Source: Megascapheus bottae
Taxonomy: Eukaryota > Chordata > Mammalia > Rodentia > Geomyidae
Direction: 5' to 3'
DNA: 64,000 bases
Assembly: GCA_024803745.1 (NCBI GenBank)
Contig: JANJXV010000025.1
Span: 16,138,341 to 16,202,340 of the forward strand
Within the stretch, counting starts at the first letter, position 1, and each line of letters opens with the position of its first letter. The notes beneath the pieces were generated by a model. The model had not been told where the DNA came from. It saw only the letters and a program-made list of their open reading frames with translations, and made no database searches. A program made the translations under genes and the position numbers. Below are positions 42,100 to 52,535 of the stretch, piece by piece.

Positions 42100-42250
42100 A
42101 GTGGGTATTGGAATCAGCTACCAGTGTGACTACCAGCTGTGTGGCCTTGCTCAAGTGAGACAACCTCTCTGAATCTGCTTCTTCATTCACAAATCAGAGG
42201 CTAGAAGCCCTTCCTCTAAGGTGACTGAGTAATACAAGGGGTGAAAGTCA
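42100..42250 (-). mobile_element. MIR SINE
   Basis: 'gctgtgtggccttgctcaag', 'caacctctctgaatctgctt', 'cttcattcacaaatcagagg' follow reverse MIR order. Confidence 0.82.
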
Positions 42251-42775
42251 TGCAACAAATCATTGTATGCACATGCACTGTTGACTGTCAGAAAGAAGTA
42301 GTTCCATTGCTCTTAGGATGATTCTGTCATGTCACCTCAAGGCTCCTGCAGCTCAATGCCCTCCTGGGGATGAGCTTTCCAGAGCTTCCAGGGCCTCTAT
42401 GAGCAAAGCACTGGTCCTAAACACATCCAGGGGGAGGCACCCCATCCCTAGAATCTATTCCCTCTGCCCCTGGCTCTAAACAGTAACTTGAGATGTCAGG
42501 CTGGGCATCTCAGAGGACTGTGTGTCTTTCAGCCCTTTCCAGGCAGCTGCTAGTCGGCTGGGCTGAAATCTGCAGAGACTGTGTTGGGTCTCTTTCCTGT
42601 CAATCTCTGTTCTTCTTAACAGCCACTCACTCCTTACAGGCCCAAACACAACATCTCTAGAGATGTGGGTTCTGGCTAAGTAAACTGGAGACACCATTGT
42701 CATTGTCATGTCCCAGCCAGGAAAGTGGGCACAGAGACCTGTAATAACCTTGTCCATCATTCCACTCTTACCTTT
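42251..42775. other. unique non-coding stretch
   Basis: GC-moderate; no gene recognised. Confidence 0.55.
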
Positions 42776-42789
42776 AAGATTACTCTGTG

Positions 42790-43001
42790 AGGGGCCGGGA
42801 GTTTGGCCTAGTGGTTAAAGTGCTTGCCTAGCATGCATGAAGACCCGGGTTCGATTCCTCGGTACCACATACATAGAAAAAAAGCCGGAAGTGGTGCTGA
42901 GGCTCAAGTGGTAGAGCTCTAGTCTTGAGAAAGTCCAAGGACAGTGCTCAGGCCCTGAGCTCAAGCCCAGGACTGGCAAAAAAAAAAAAAAAAAAAAAAA
43001 A
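42790..43001 (+). mobile_element. IDL-Geo SINE, near-consensus young copy
   Basis: Intact CpG-bearing boxes ('gacccgggttcgattcctcg') and 'gccggaagtggtgctgaggc', with a pure A25-28 tail. TSD 'aagattactctgtg' at 42776-42789 and 43002-43015, identical. Confidence 0.97.
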
Positions 43002-43012
43002 AAGATTACTCT

Positions 43013-43252
43013 GTGTGTGTGTGTGTGTGTGTGTCAGTCCTGGGGCTTGAACTCAGGGTGTAGGCACTATTCCAGAGCATTTTTGCTCAAGGCTTAGCAC
43101 TCTATCACTTAAGCCACAGCTCTACTTCTGGGTATTTGGTGGTTCATTGGAGATAAGAGTCTCATGGATTTTCCTGCCTGGGCTGGCTTTGAGCCAACAT
43201 TCAGCCCCCTGGCTAACTAGGATTACAGGCATAAGACACTGGTACCCAATAA
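43013..43252 (-). mobile_element. B1-Geo SINE with TG tail
   Basis: TG11 then 'cagtcctggggcttgaactc', Geo, linker, head slightly rearranged. Confidence 0.92.
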
Positions 43253-43284
43253 GGTTACTTTTTAAAACTTGGAAAGAATAAAAA

Positions 43285-43380
43285 GAACCAAGCATTATAG
43301 CTCAGACCTGTAATAGCCTACTCGAGGCAGAGCAGGCAAGATCCCAAATGCTATCCTGAAAAAATGACAGGCCAGAGAGA
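43285..43380 (+). mobile_element. B1-like fragment
   Basis: 'aagcattatagctcagacct', followed by 'gtaatagcctactcgaggc'; short and old. Confidence 0.5.
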
Positions 43381-43952
43381 AGACCAGGGCAGTGAGAACA
43401 GAGCTGGGACAGTCCAGGGAAAGATTTATCAGCCTGAGATAAAGAAAGGCAGCTCTGAATTGTATTGTTTGCCAATTTCCATGGTGCAAACACCCAATGT
43501 AATGTCCCCCTCTGCACACAGAGCTGATTCACAATGCACAGCAACACACATATAGCATTCAACCATTCCTGTGCATTATTACTACATTGTTCCATGTTAC
43601 AATTTCCAATTTCCATTGCATTTAATTACAAGTGAACTTGCAATGTATAATGTGATAACATGTGATTTCACCACAGCAATGATTTATAATTGGTGTACCA
43701 AATTCCTGAACATTTTTATCAGTTACCTCTGATAAGTAAGCATGAGCCCATCTCCAGAACAGCACTGCATACTGGCTTTCTCTCATTTGGACTAAACATT
43801 AATTATTGTTTGGGGGAAAAGAGCATATTTTTATGTGCATCATTTTTTAAAAGATTTTATTAACAATTACTTTATTACATCATATTTCAAATGTCAAGTT
43901 TAACAGATAGGTTATTCAAGAATGGGATCTCTATATTTATTATATGCATCTT
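43381..43952. other. unique AT-rich stretch
   Basis: No repeat recognised over about 570 bp; candidate conserved non-coding sequence on composition only. Confidence 0.45.
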
Positions 43953-44186
43953 TGTGTGTGTGTGTGTGTCATGGGGATTGAACTAGGCCTGGGCGCTGTC
44001 CCTGAGCTCTTCAGCTCAATGCTACCACTCTACTCTTGAGCCAAGCCCTACTTCCCATTTTCTAGAGGTTACTTGGAGATAAGAGTCTCAGGTCCTTTTG
44101 TGCCCTGGCTGGATTTGAACCTTGATCCTCAGATCTCAGCCTCCTGAGTAGCTAGGATTACAGGAATGAGCCACTGCACCTGGCTC
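43953..44186 (-). mobile_element. B1-Geo SINE ('ctgaagagct'-related subfamily)
   Basis: TG tail, then 'catggggattgaactaggcc', 'tgagctcttcagctcaatgc', 'ctcaggtccttttgtgccct', 'gccactgcacctggctc'. Confidence 0.94.
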
Positions 44187-44203
44187 ATATGTACATCATT
44201 TTT

Positions 44204-44380
44204 TTTGCCAGTCCTTTGACTTGAACTCAGGGCCTGGGCACTGTCCTTGGACACTTTTTGCTCAAGGCTTGAGCCACAGCACCATTTCCAGCTTTTTCTG
44301 TGTATGTGGTGCCAGGGAATCGAACCCAGGGCTTCTCGCATGCTAGGCAAGCATCCTACCACTAGGCCACACTCCCGGCC
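44204..44380 (-). mobile_element. IDL-Geo SINE, perfect TSD
   Basis: Complete reverse copy next to a B1-Geo. TSD 'atgtacatcattttt' at 44189-44203 and 44381-44395, identical. Confidence 0.96.
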
Positions 44381-44395
44381 ATGTACATCATTTTT

Positions 44396-44721
44396 AAGAA
44401 CACTGTTAGATCATGGAGCCCTGCATGCCTGTAGCTGAAATGAATTGAGAATAATCCATGTCTACCATTGACAACGGACTATATAGACTTGAATTTCTCC
44501 CTCTGTTGTCCCTGACAGTTGCTAGAATTTTAGCAGCTCTGAGAAGGTTGTAAAGAAGATGACTGAGCAAATGCAGAAGGGTGATAAAAGCTCCACAATG
44601 GACACCCCATATTTGGGCATTAAAAGGAGGAGGTTCAAGGGGTTGATCCAGAAAAGAAGTTTCTGGTGGGGAGAGAATGTCTCCCCAAAGGAGGTAGGAA
44701 GAAATGTGAAGAACTAGACCC
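44396..44721. other. unique non-coding stretch
   Basis: Nothing recognised. Confidence 0.55.
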
Positions 44722-44952
44722 AGCCAGATGCCAATGGTTCATACCTATAATCCTAGCTACTCAGGAGGATGAGATTGGAGGATCGCAGGCCAAAGAGACC
44801 CCAGACAGGAAAGTCCTTGAGACTGTTATTTCCAGGTAACCACCAAAAATCTAGAAGTGGACCTGTGACACAAGTGGCATAGCATTAGCCTTGAGTGAAA
44901 AAGCTCAGGGATAGCAGCTAGCTCCTAGGTTCAAGTCTGAGGACTGATGTAT
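44722..44952 (+). mobile_element. B1-Geo SINE
   Basis: Full structure; a GCACAC/GCATGC-rich tail follows. Confidence 0.9.
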
Positions 44953-46158
44953 GCACACATGCATGCATGTGCACACGCACACACAAGTGGATGTTTCTAA
45001 CTTAGATTCCTCATATATAAGTTAGGGGAGTCCATTTATTTGTGTCACCATTTTATTCATAGCTATCTCCTGCTTCATGCTTAAGTTCCAATAGGGCAGA
45101 AAATTTGTTGAAGGCCAGGACCGGGTTCCTTCTTCTCTGTCTTCCCATTATTACAACCTAGTTCATGAAAAGACAAAATAACATTTATATATCAAGTGCA
45201 TTTTGTTGGATGACACATTAGACCCCCAGATCTCTCACTCACTTAAGCCCTGCTTGACTCATTTGGGGAAAATGCCAGGCCTAGAACAGACATGTGGTAG
45301 TTTTAAATCTTACAGCACTGCCTCCCTCAGTCTCCCATAAGCAGTGTAGATCTCGTATCTCATTTAAAATCCAAGTACCTTCACTAAGAAATAAAATAAC
45401 AACAACAATATAAAATAAAACAGGGCTTTGGAAATCCCTGGAGCTGAGGCCTTTTCTGTTCTTTACTCTGGCCTTGGCCTGCTCTCTAGCCAAAGGCCTG
45501 TGTGTGAATAGGTCCAGCCATTGTTGGTTATACCACTTTGGGGGACATCAGTCTGCAAGTTCAGGCCCTGATCACCAAACGAAGCCTTTGCTACTGCCTG
45601 GGGCTGGAAAGAAGCATTGGGCAGATTCCAGGCTCAGCCTGGTTCATCCTGACCAGCCCAGGAGTCTTCACCTCCCTACCCTAGACTGACAGATAATGCT
45701 TCCACTCTGCTACAGTGCATTACACCCCAATACTGCCTGCTCCCTTCAGCTATTTGGATTTTTCCAGACTTAGATTTAGAGCAGCCAAGTCAGTTGAAAA
45801 GAAATATCTAAACTCCTTCCACACACAGGGTCCTCACACTGGGGCTGGAAAAATGCCAACAAAAATAGTGTGATGTTATCCCCGGCTGATCCTGCTAATT
45901 CCTTTCCTGCCCAATAAGGAGTCTTGGTTTTGATTTAAAGGTTATTTTTTATCATCCAAGACTGGTTAAAAAGTCTCTGAGAGTGGTGCTGGGAAACCTG
46001 GTGATGCCTTTGATGTGTGGAGTGATGTGGGAGCCCCCAGCCCCCCGATCCCCTAAGAAGGGAAGAAAATGAGATTTGCAGAAGGCTGGGAAGCTGGAGA
46101 AATTCTGTGTCAGACAGTGTGCATTACACACATCATCTCATGTCCTGGTCAGAGAGCT

Positions 46159-46160
<2 letters not shown>
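44953..46160. other. long unique non-coding stretch
   Basis: About 1.2 kb without recognisable SINEs, the longest such block in the right half. ORFs on both strands (45281-45689) lack known domains. Confidence 0.5.
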
Positions 46161-46203
<43 letters not shown>

Positions 46204-46204
46204 C
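46161..46204. repeat. (GT)n(GC)n alternating purine-pyrimidine tract
   Basis: About 19 GT units followed by GCGCGC; adjoins the 3' end of a reverse B1-Geo. Confidence 0.97.
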
Positions 46205-46211
46205 ATGTGCA

Positions 46212-46315
46212 TGCTGCTCCTGAGGCTTGAACTCAGGGCCCAGGCCCTGTCCCTGAGCTTTTGTGATCAAGGTTAGCATTCTGGGTAGTTTACTGGAGAC
46301 AAGAGTCTCACAGAT
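46212..46315 (-). mobile_element. B1-Geo SINE, head missing
   Basis: Geo tail (partly deleted) and linker 'tttactggagacaagagtct' only; the next SINE begins at once. Confidence 0.85.
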
Positions 46316-46453
46316 CACATGCCAGTGGCTCACACATGTAATCCTAGCTATGCAGGAGGCTTGAGATCTGAGGGTCGTAGTTCAAAGCCAACCTGGGCTG
46401 AAAAGTGTCTGAGATTCTTCTCTCCAATTAACAACTCAAAAAACCAGAAGACA
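46316..46453 (+). mobile_element. B1-Geo SINE, Geo missing
   Basis: Head and linker to 'aaaaaaccagaaga', then cut by the next element. Opposite strand to its left neighbour. Confidence 0.88.
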
Positions 46454-46455
46454 GG

Positions 46456-46700
46456 CCCGGCATGGTGGCTCACGCTTGTAAGGGAGGCTGAGATCTGAGG
46501 ATCACTGTTCAAAGCCAGCCCAGGCACTGAAAAGTCCTTGAGACTATTATCTCCAATTAATCACCAGAAAACCAGAAGTAACACTGTGTCTCAAGGGGTA
46601 GAGTGATAGCCTGGAGCTGAAGAGCTCAGGGACAATGCCTAGGCCCAAAGTTTAAGTCCCACAACCAACAAAAAAGTAAATAAATAAATAAAAAAAAGTC
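46456..46700 (+). mobile_element. B1-Geo SINE ('ctgaagagct' subfamily)
   Basis: CpG-bearing head 'cccggcatggtggctcacgc'; 'caaggggtagagtgatagcc', 'gagctgaagagctcaggg'; AAAT tail. Confidence 0.93.
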
Positions 46701-46701
46701 A

Positions 46702-46767
46702 ACCAGTGGCTCATGCATGTCCTAGCTACTTCAGGAGACTGAAATCTGAGAGTCATGGGTTCAAGGT
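46702..46767 (+). mobile_element. B1-type head fragment
   Basis: 'ccagtggctcatgcatgtcc' to 'gagagtcatgggttcaag'. Possibly the displaced rest of the 46316 copy. Confidence 0.7.
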
Positions 46768-47157
46768 TTGTTAAGAACCTGGGCCTGTGTCAGGGATATT
46801 ACTGGGAAAATATCCACCCCTTGAAGGTCCTTTTCAGCAAGGACATGACTGTGAACAGGAAAAGAAGGCTCAGCCCTCTCATCCCTCCACCTTTCTCCCA
46901 CTGGCCTGACCCTTAGCACATCAGCTGTTGGCCCTGCCTGAGAGAAAGCTACTTGTAAATAAAGGGCCTTCATACACTTTTCCTGTTACCTGTCCCTTCC
47001 AGGCCAAAGACCTAGAAATGAATTAGAGTTTATAAATTGCTTATTGAGTGGCAGCAGTCCCTGTTTACCAGCACCCAAAATGGCAAATATGGGTTCAGTG
47101 GCAGGAAGCTGGCATGCCTCTTGGTACCGCAGTGGGTGATAAAGAAAGCTGATAGTG
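46768..47157. other. unique non-coding stretch
   Basis: Nothing recognised. Confidence 0.55.
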
Positions 47158-47388
47158 AACCAGCCACCTGTGGTTCATTCCTGTCATCCTAGCAATTCTG
47201 GAGGCTCAGATCTGAGGAGCTAGGTTCGAAGGTAACCTGAATAGGAAAGTCCACGAGATGCTTAGCCCCAATTAACAACCAAAAAGCCAGAAGTGTAGCT
47301 GTGGCTCAAGTGGTAGAGTACCAGCCTTGAGTGGAAAAAACTAAGGAGCAATATTCAGGCCTTGAATTCAAGCCCCCAGTATCAGTGT
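47158..47388 (+). mobile_element. B1-Geo SINE
   Basis: Full structure with Geo 'gtggctcaagtggtagagta' and a CA tail. Confidence 0.93.
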
Positions 47389-47444
47389 GCACACACACAC
47401 ACACACACACACACATTTACATGCGTGCGGGTGCACACACACAC
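47389..47444. repeat. (CA)n with GC-rich interruption
   Basis: CA array, 'catgcgtgcgggtgc', then CA again. Confidence 0.94.
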
Positions 47445-47939
47445 CCCAAGTTAAAAACTGGGAGCAAGTAGACTGAGGACAAAGGCACCCAGACACAGAA
47501 AACAGAGCCCTCCTCTTGTCTGCAGCTCTGAAAGCTAGAGCATCCTGGCTGCGATTTCAAGGCCTGCTGAAGCCAGGTCTCAGGTTACGCCCAGCTGTGC
47601 TCCTCAGCTTTTGCTAGGAGCTGCTTCGGGACAGGGCAGTCACCAGCACTCCATTAGTACAGGAAATATTTGCCAGACAGCGTCATTCTCCAGGAGAAGG
47701 ACAACTGAAGAGCTGCATTTCAGTTGTTCCAGACTTCTAAGCTTAGCTGTCTTCCTTAACCCTCCCCTCCTTTGCAGGCAGCTGAAACACCAGCGAACCT
47801 GCCCCACAACCACCCCACATGTCCCCTTTAAGTTTAGCAATTGACCTAACAATAGTAACTCCTTGCAATGTCCTTGCAAGTGAGCTGTACCCAGGCCTGG
47901 GTTATCTGTCTGTCAACACTGGGAAGTGGGATAGGAGAA
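47445..47939. other. unique non-coding stretch
   Basis: GC-moderate; short ORFs on both strands only. Confidence 0.55.
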
Positions 47940-48130
47940 GGCTCCCCCTTTGATATCTACTAAAGAGTAGTACTAGTTTACATTGTGCTTAACATTTTAC
48001 ACAGGAGCCATAGGAGGGGTCGGGTGGCGGGGAGAGATATGGCTAGATTTTCAAATGAGTAAACTGAGGCTGCAAAGTATTAGAAAACTTCCAAAATCAT
48101 GCAACTCGAAATCAATAAGACCAGGATTTG
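47940..48130 (+). mobile_element. MIR SINE
   Basis: 'tttacattgtgcttaacatt', 'aaatgagtaaactgaggctg', 'aaccaggatttg'-like end ('taagaccaggatttg') in MIR order. Confidence 0.7.
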
Positions 48131-48154
48131 GTGTTTTATTTTGCTTTGTTTTAT

Positions 48155-48230
48155 TTTGGCACTACTAATTCAGGCCTTTGTTTTGCTAAGCAAGCACTAT
48201 CACTTGAGCCATATCTCCATACCTCCTGAA
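48155..48230 (-). mobile_element. ID/dID-like fragment
   Basis: 'tttggcactactaattcagg', followed by 'tttgctaagcaagcac' and 'cacttgagccatatctcca'. Confidence 0.55.
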
Positions 48231-48299
48231 CTTTTTGTTTTAGGGTTTTTTCCCCCCATGTTTTTCAAGTTTTTTCAAGTTTCAATATTTGTTTTGTTT

Positions 48300-48525
48300 T
48301 CTGACCTGGCATGTCAGTGGCTCAGGTTCAGAGATCTCAAAAAGCTGAGATTTGAGGACTGAGGTTGGAAGCCAGCTCTGATAGGAAAGTCTATGAGACT
48401 CTTAGCTCTAATTAACTCTCCCAAAGCTGGAAGAGGCTCAGTTGAAGCACCAATCTTGAACAAAAAAGCTAGGGGACAGTGCCCGGGCCCTGAATTAAAG
48501 CACTTCTACCAGCACTATGTACATA
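48300..48525 (+). mobile_element. B1-Geo SINE, degenerate
   Basis: Head carries a small insertion; Geo box A damaged ('gaggctcagttgaagcacca'). CATA tail to about 48550. Confidence 0.85.
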
Positions 48526-48724
48526 CATACATACACACACATATACATAGAAAAAAATATTTTCTAGCTAGACTGAAATATCTAGAGCCCAGGGGGAGTG
48601 TCTTAGTCATTCTTATTTCCCAGCATGCCAAGTGGTTGATATGTCATAGATATTTAGGAAGAAGTAGATGATACCATTAAGAGTCTATACTTTGGAGTCA
48701 TATTCCTAGGTTTAAATTCTGGTG

Positions 48725-48817
48725 TTGATTGAGAACAGACTCATATCTGTCATCCCAGCTGAGCAAGACAGGTACAAGGGTTGAGTCCTCACTTGATCTG
48801 AGAAAAAAAGCATGAGA
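48725..48817 (+). mobile_element. B1-like fragment
   Basis: 'catatctgtcatcccagctg' and a damaged remainder; directly abuts a reverse fragment. Confidence 0.45.
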
Positions 48818-48930
48818 CCTTTAACTGGAGATACAGTCTCTGCCCTAGCTGGCTTTGAACATAAATCCTCAGATCTCAGCATCCTAAGTAGCTAGAAATT
48901 ACAGGCATAAACCACCAGAGCCCATCTCAA
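48818..48930 (-). mobile_element. B1-Geo SINE, head and linker only
   Basis: 'tttaactggagatacagtct' through 'aaaccaccagagccc'; Geo tail absent. Confidence 0.75.
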
Positions 48931-49589
48931 ACAATAACACATTTCTCAATGTGTAATATTTGTATAATAAAAATATGTAGGAGCAGACGAAGAAGGATGA
49001 CTAATTCGATCAACAGGAAGGAAGGAAGATGAAGTCATCACAGAAGAATGCTTAAAAATGGAACTTTATCAGTGATTCAACTTCTTTTCTGTTTTGAGTA
49101 TGTCACCTACAGCATCTACTAAATGAGTCACCCATCCATCACCTAGAAGGACACAGAGCACCAGGGACCTTTACTCTCACCCCTGGTTTCCATAGGTGTA
49201 ACATTCCACAAATACAAACCCAATTCTATTCAAGAACAGGGGGGCTCTTCTGTCACTCTGGATCCAGGCTCAGCATTGGCACAGAAGAATGTTGTGAACC
49301 CTAACATCGAGTCAGATCCCCAGGAAACACTTCTATACATCTCTGTGTGGGAAGGAAAGGATAATGATGTCCAAATGCCACAAAGATTGGTGTTGCTGCC
49401 AATAGTACAGAGGGGTCTTCCTTCAGAAGCTACCAGGGTTTGAACAGAGAGCGGGAGGGAGAGAACCTTATCATGAATGGCCCAGATTCCAGCAAAGTGG
49501 GACATCATTCCTAATAGTGTCTCTCTCAGATATCCAATGGCCCAAAACAGTACAGTCCACTAATAAGAATGTCTCTGAAAATCATGCCT
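48931..49589. other. unique non-coding stretch
   Basis: Nothing recognised; a 92-codon minus ORF at 49230 has no known domain. Confidence 0.55.
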
Positions 49590-49816
49590 GAGTCTGGTGC
49601 TGGTGGCTCATGCCCATAATCCTAGCTACCCAGGAGGTTGAGATCTGAGGATCGCTGCTCAAAGTCAGCTTGGGCAGGAAATTCTGTGAGATTCTTTTCT
49701 CCAATTAGACACTGAAAAAACAGCTGTGGGGTTGTGGCTCTAGTGGTAGAGTGCTAGCCTTGGGCAAAAATGACCAGAGACAGTGCCCAGATCCTGAGTT
49801 CAAGCCTCAGTACTGG

Positions 49817-49818
<2 letters not shown>
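49590..49818 (+). mobile_element. B1-Geo SINE
   Basis: Full structure; ends 'cctcagtactggcatac', then CA. Confidence 0.94.

Positions 49819-49878
<60 letters not shown>
49819..49878. repeat. (CA)n
   Basis: About 30 units, the longest CA tract here, on a B1-Geo 3' end. Confidence 0.98.
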
Positions 49879-49879
<1 letters not shown>

Positions 49880-49882
49880 GAT

Positions 49883-50066
49883 GGGGGCTGGGAATGTGAA
49901 AGTGGTAGAATGCTTGCCTAGCATGCATGAAGCCCTGGATTTGTCAGTACCATATCAACAGAGAAAGGCAGAAGTGGCGCTGTGGCTCAAGTGGTAGAGT
50001 GATAACCTTAAGTAAAAGAAGCTCAGGGACAGTGCCCAGGCCCTGAGTTCAAGCCCCAGGACTGGA
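49883..50066 (+). mobile_element. IDL-Geo SINE with small head deletions
   Basis: Head 'ctgggaatgtgaaagtggta' lacks part of box A and part of the B box ('ccctggatttgtcagtacca'). Geo tail intact. Confidence 0.92.
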
Positions 50067-50150
50067 GAGAGACGGACAGACAGACAGAGAGACAGAGAGA
50101 AAGAGAGAAAGAGAGAGAGAGAGAGAAGGGAAAGAGGGCATGAGAAAGGA
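50067..50150. repeat. (GACA)n/(GA)n purine-rich tract
   Basis: Extends from the SINE 3' end. Confidence 0.94.
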
Positions 50151-50292
50151 AGGGAAGAGAGGTGTCATTCAATGGTAAAGTATATGCACAATACACAGAG
50201 ATTAGTTTCTTCCTCATTCTTTCTGTAAACTACTATCTACCTCAATCCTAGCCTTGTATGTGTCATTAAATCTAGAAAGGGGATGATTCTTT

Positions 50293-50700
50293 TTGTTTGT
50301 TTTGGTACTGGGGTTTGAACCCAGGGCCTAGGCACCATCCTTTAGATTTTTTTTTTTTTTTTTTTTTTTTTGCCAGTCCTGGGCTTGAGCTCAGGGCCTG
50401 AGCACTGTCCTTGGACTTTCTCAAGGCTAGGGCTCTACCACTTGAGCCTCAGCACCACTTCCGGCTTTTTTCTACATGTGGTACCGAGGAATTGAATCGG
50501 GGTCTTTGTGCATGCTAGGCAAGCACTTTAACCACTAGGCCAAACTCCCGGCCCCTTTTAGCTTTTTTGTTGTTGTTGTTATTTAAAGCTAGTGCTTTGC
50601 TACTTAAACCATACCTCCATTTCCAGCTTTTTAGTCTCATAGACTTTCATGTCTAAGTCTCCTGAGTGGCTAGGATTACAGACACAAGCCACCCATGCCC
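50293..50700 (-). mobile_element. B1-Geo SINE, outer copy (interrupted)
   Basis: Geo 3' end at 50293-50349, then after the insert Geo 'aagctagtgctttgctactt', short linker and head to 50700. Confidence 0.87.
50350..50555 (-). mobile_element. IDL-Geo SINE nested in B1-Geo
   Basis: Complete reverse copy with T25 and 'ctcccggcccc' end. Flank 'cctttagatttt' against 'ccttttagctttt' is an approximate TSD. Confidence 0.93.
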
Positions 50701-50790
50701 CGATGACCAGAGAAACTGAGGCCCAAAGAGAAGAAACGATCAGACGAGCAAGAAAACAGAGCCAATCTCCAGTTCCAATCCCAGTCTCCG
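50701..50790 (+). mobile_element. possible MIR fragment
   Basis: 'agagaaactgaggcccaaag' resembles the MIR 'gaaactgaggcacagag' string; the rest is weak. Confidence 0.45.
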
Positions 50791-51559
50791 TTGACTGCTT
50801 CCACTCCACTTATTGGCATTAACGGTGTGACATGTCAGCAGCACCCCACTCAACACATCTTTCAAAGGACAGCTCTTCAGGGTTGTGGAGTAGCTGGAGG
50901 ATTCTGTGTGTGCAAAGGAAAAGCATCAGAACCTATTTCCTAAGTAACTCAGTCCGAAGTTTGCATTTCAGCATTTCTATGGCCTGGAGAATGTGCATGC
51001 CTTTCTGAAGACTAAACATTTTCACACTTCCTTTGGCCCATGGGTTATTTTCTTGTTAGGAAAAAAACAAATGGAAAAATTCCCTCATCCAGATGGTAAG
51101 AAAAGAAAATAACTTCAGTTAGACTAATCCAGAAACAAAAGAAGTTACAAACATTTACTTTAATTAAACAAAGAGAACTCCTTCTGGGTTTTATTTTATT
51201 TGCTCATGCCTGAGAACCCCTATCTAGCTTCCTTCAAGAGAATGGGGAGCATGTGGGGTGCAGCAAGCACTAGGCTGTCAGCCTGCAGGGGCAACTATGG
51301 ATCATTGGGTCCCCCTTACCCTGGGCCTCCCAGGCTGCTGGCTGAGGGAGGGGGGGCGCATATTATCTTTAGATAAAAGCTTTTCTCACCCAAAACTTTT
51401 CCCTAGAGAAATCAGCATTCCAAGACACTATTACTTAACTTCAAAATGTACCTTTTTCTTAATGAATGACTGCTTTTGGTAGTGATTTATTCTTATTAGG
51501 ATTCCTTCTCTTCCTTCTCCTTCCTCTTCTTCCTCTCCTCCTCCATCTCCTTTGCTTCT
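50791..51559. other. unique stretch ending in a pyrimidine tract
   Basis: TTCC/CTCC-rich sequence at 51497-51560 is the tail of the next reverse SINE. No gene. Confidence 0.55.
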
Positions 51560-51768
51560 TCTTTGTGCCATGGCCTGGGTGCTGTCCTTTAGCTTTTTAT
51601 TTCTTCTAAAGGCTGGCCCTCTACCTTTTGAGTCTCAGTGCCACTTCTGCATCTTTGTTAGTTCATTGGAGGTAAGGTTTTCCTGCCCAAGTGGGCTTCA
51701 AACTGAGATTCTCATGTCTCAGCTCCCAAGTAGCTAAGTTTAACAGTATGAACCACCAGCACCCAACT
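51560..51768 (-). mobile_element. B1-Geo SINE
   Basis: Geo 3' end deleted; linker 'ttcattggaggtaaggtttt', head to 'gaaccaccagcacccaac'. Confidence 0.86.
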
Positions 51769-51834
51769 TGTAATTGTTGCTTGAGGTCAAAATGGTTTAC
51801 ATTGATTTTGTGAAACTTGAATATTTATTTATTT

Positions 51835-51912
51835 ACTGATATTGGAATTTGAACTTGGGGCCTCACACTTGCTAGGTAAGTACTCTACCACTTTGACTCA
51901 CACCCTTGTTCT
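51835..51912 (-). mobile_element. ID/dID-like SINE
   Basis: 'tttgaacttggggcctcaca', then 'cttgctaggtaagtactcta'; reverse ID type without Geo. Confidence 0.65.
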
Positions 51913-51928
51913 AACCTACTAATTTTTT

Positions 51929-52120
51929 TTTTGCCAGTCCTGGGCTTGAACTCAGAGCCTGAGCACTGTCCTTGGACTTTCTCAAGGTTAGAGCTCTACC
52001 ACTTGAGCCTCAGTACCACTTCCAACTTTTTTTCTATATATGTGGTACTAAGGAATCGAACCCAGATCCTCGTGCATGCTAGGCAAGCACTCTTCCACTA
52101 GGCCAAACTTCTGGCCCCTT
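51929..52120 (-). mobile_element. IDL-Geo SINE with TSD
   Basis: Complete reverse copy. TSD 'actaatttttt' at 51918-51928 and 52121-52131. Confidence 0.95.
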
Positions 52121-52229
52121 ACTAATTTTTTAATCCAAATTGTTTTATCAGTTGCTGAGCTTACGTTAAGATAATTCAAAGGCCAGGAAAGAGCAGGAAG
52201 GGATGACATTGTCCAAAAAGAAATACTCT

Positions 52230-52457
52230 TAGCCATACACTGATAGCTTACACCTATAATCCAAGCTATTCAGGAGGCTGAGATCTGAAGATCACAGTTC
52301 AAAGCCAGCCCAGGCAGGAATGTCAGGGAGTTTCTTATCTCCAATTAATCACCAGAAGACTAGAAGTAGAGCTGTAGCTCAAAGTGGTAGAGTACTTAGC
52401 CTTGCATAAAAAGAGCTCAGGGACAACACCCAGGCCCTGAGTTCAAGTCCTACAAAT

Positions 52458-52460
<3 letters not shown>
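52230..52460 (+). mobile_element. B1-Geo SINE
   Basis: Full structure; ends 'caagtcctacaaatgaca', then GA. Confidence 0.94.
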
Positions 52461-52533
<73 letters not shown>

Positions 52534-52535
52534 GA
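52461..52535. repeat. (GA)n
   Basis: About 35 units at the 3' end of a B1-Geo SINE. Confidence 0.97.

Noticed and set aside
42790..42880. tRNA-like A and B boxes, possible tRNA gene
   Set aside because: These are the promoter boxes of the IDL SINE monomer; no full cloverleaf or CCA-ready acceptor stem.
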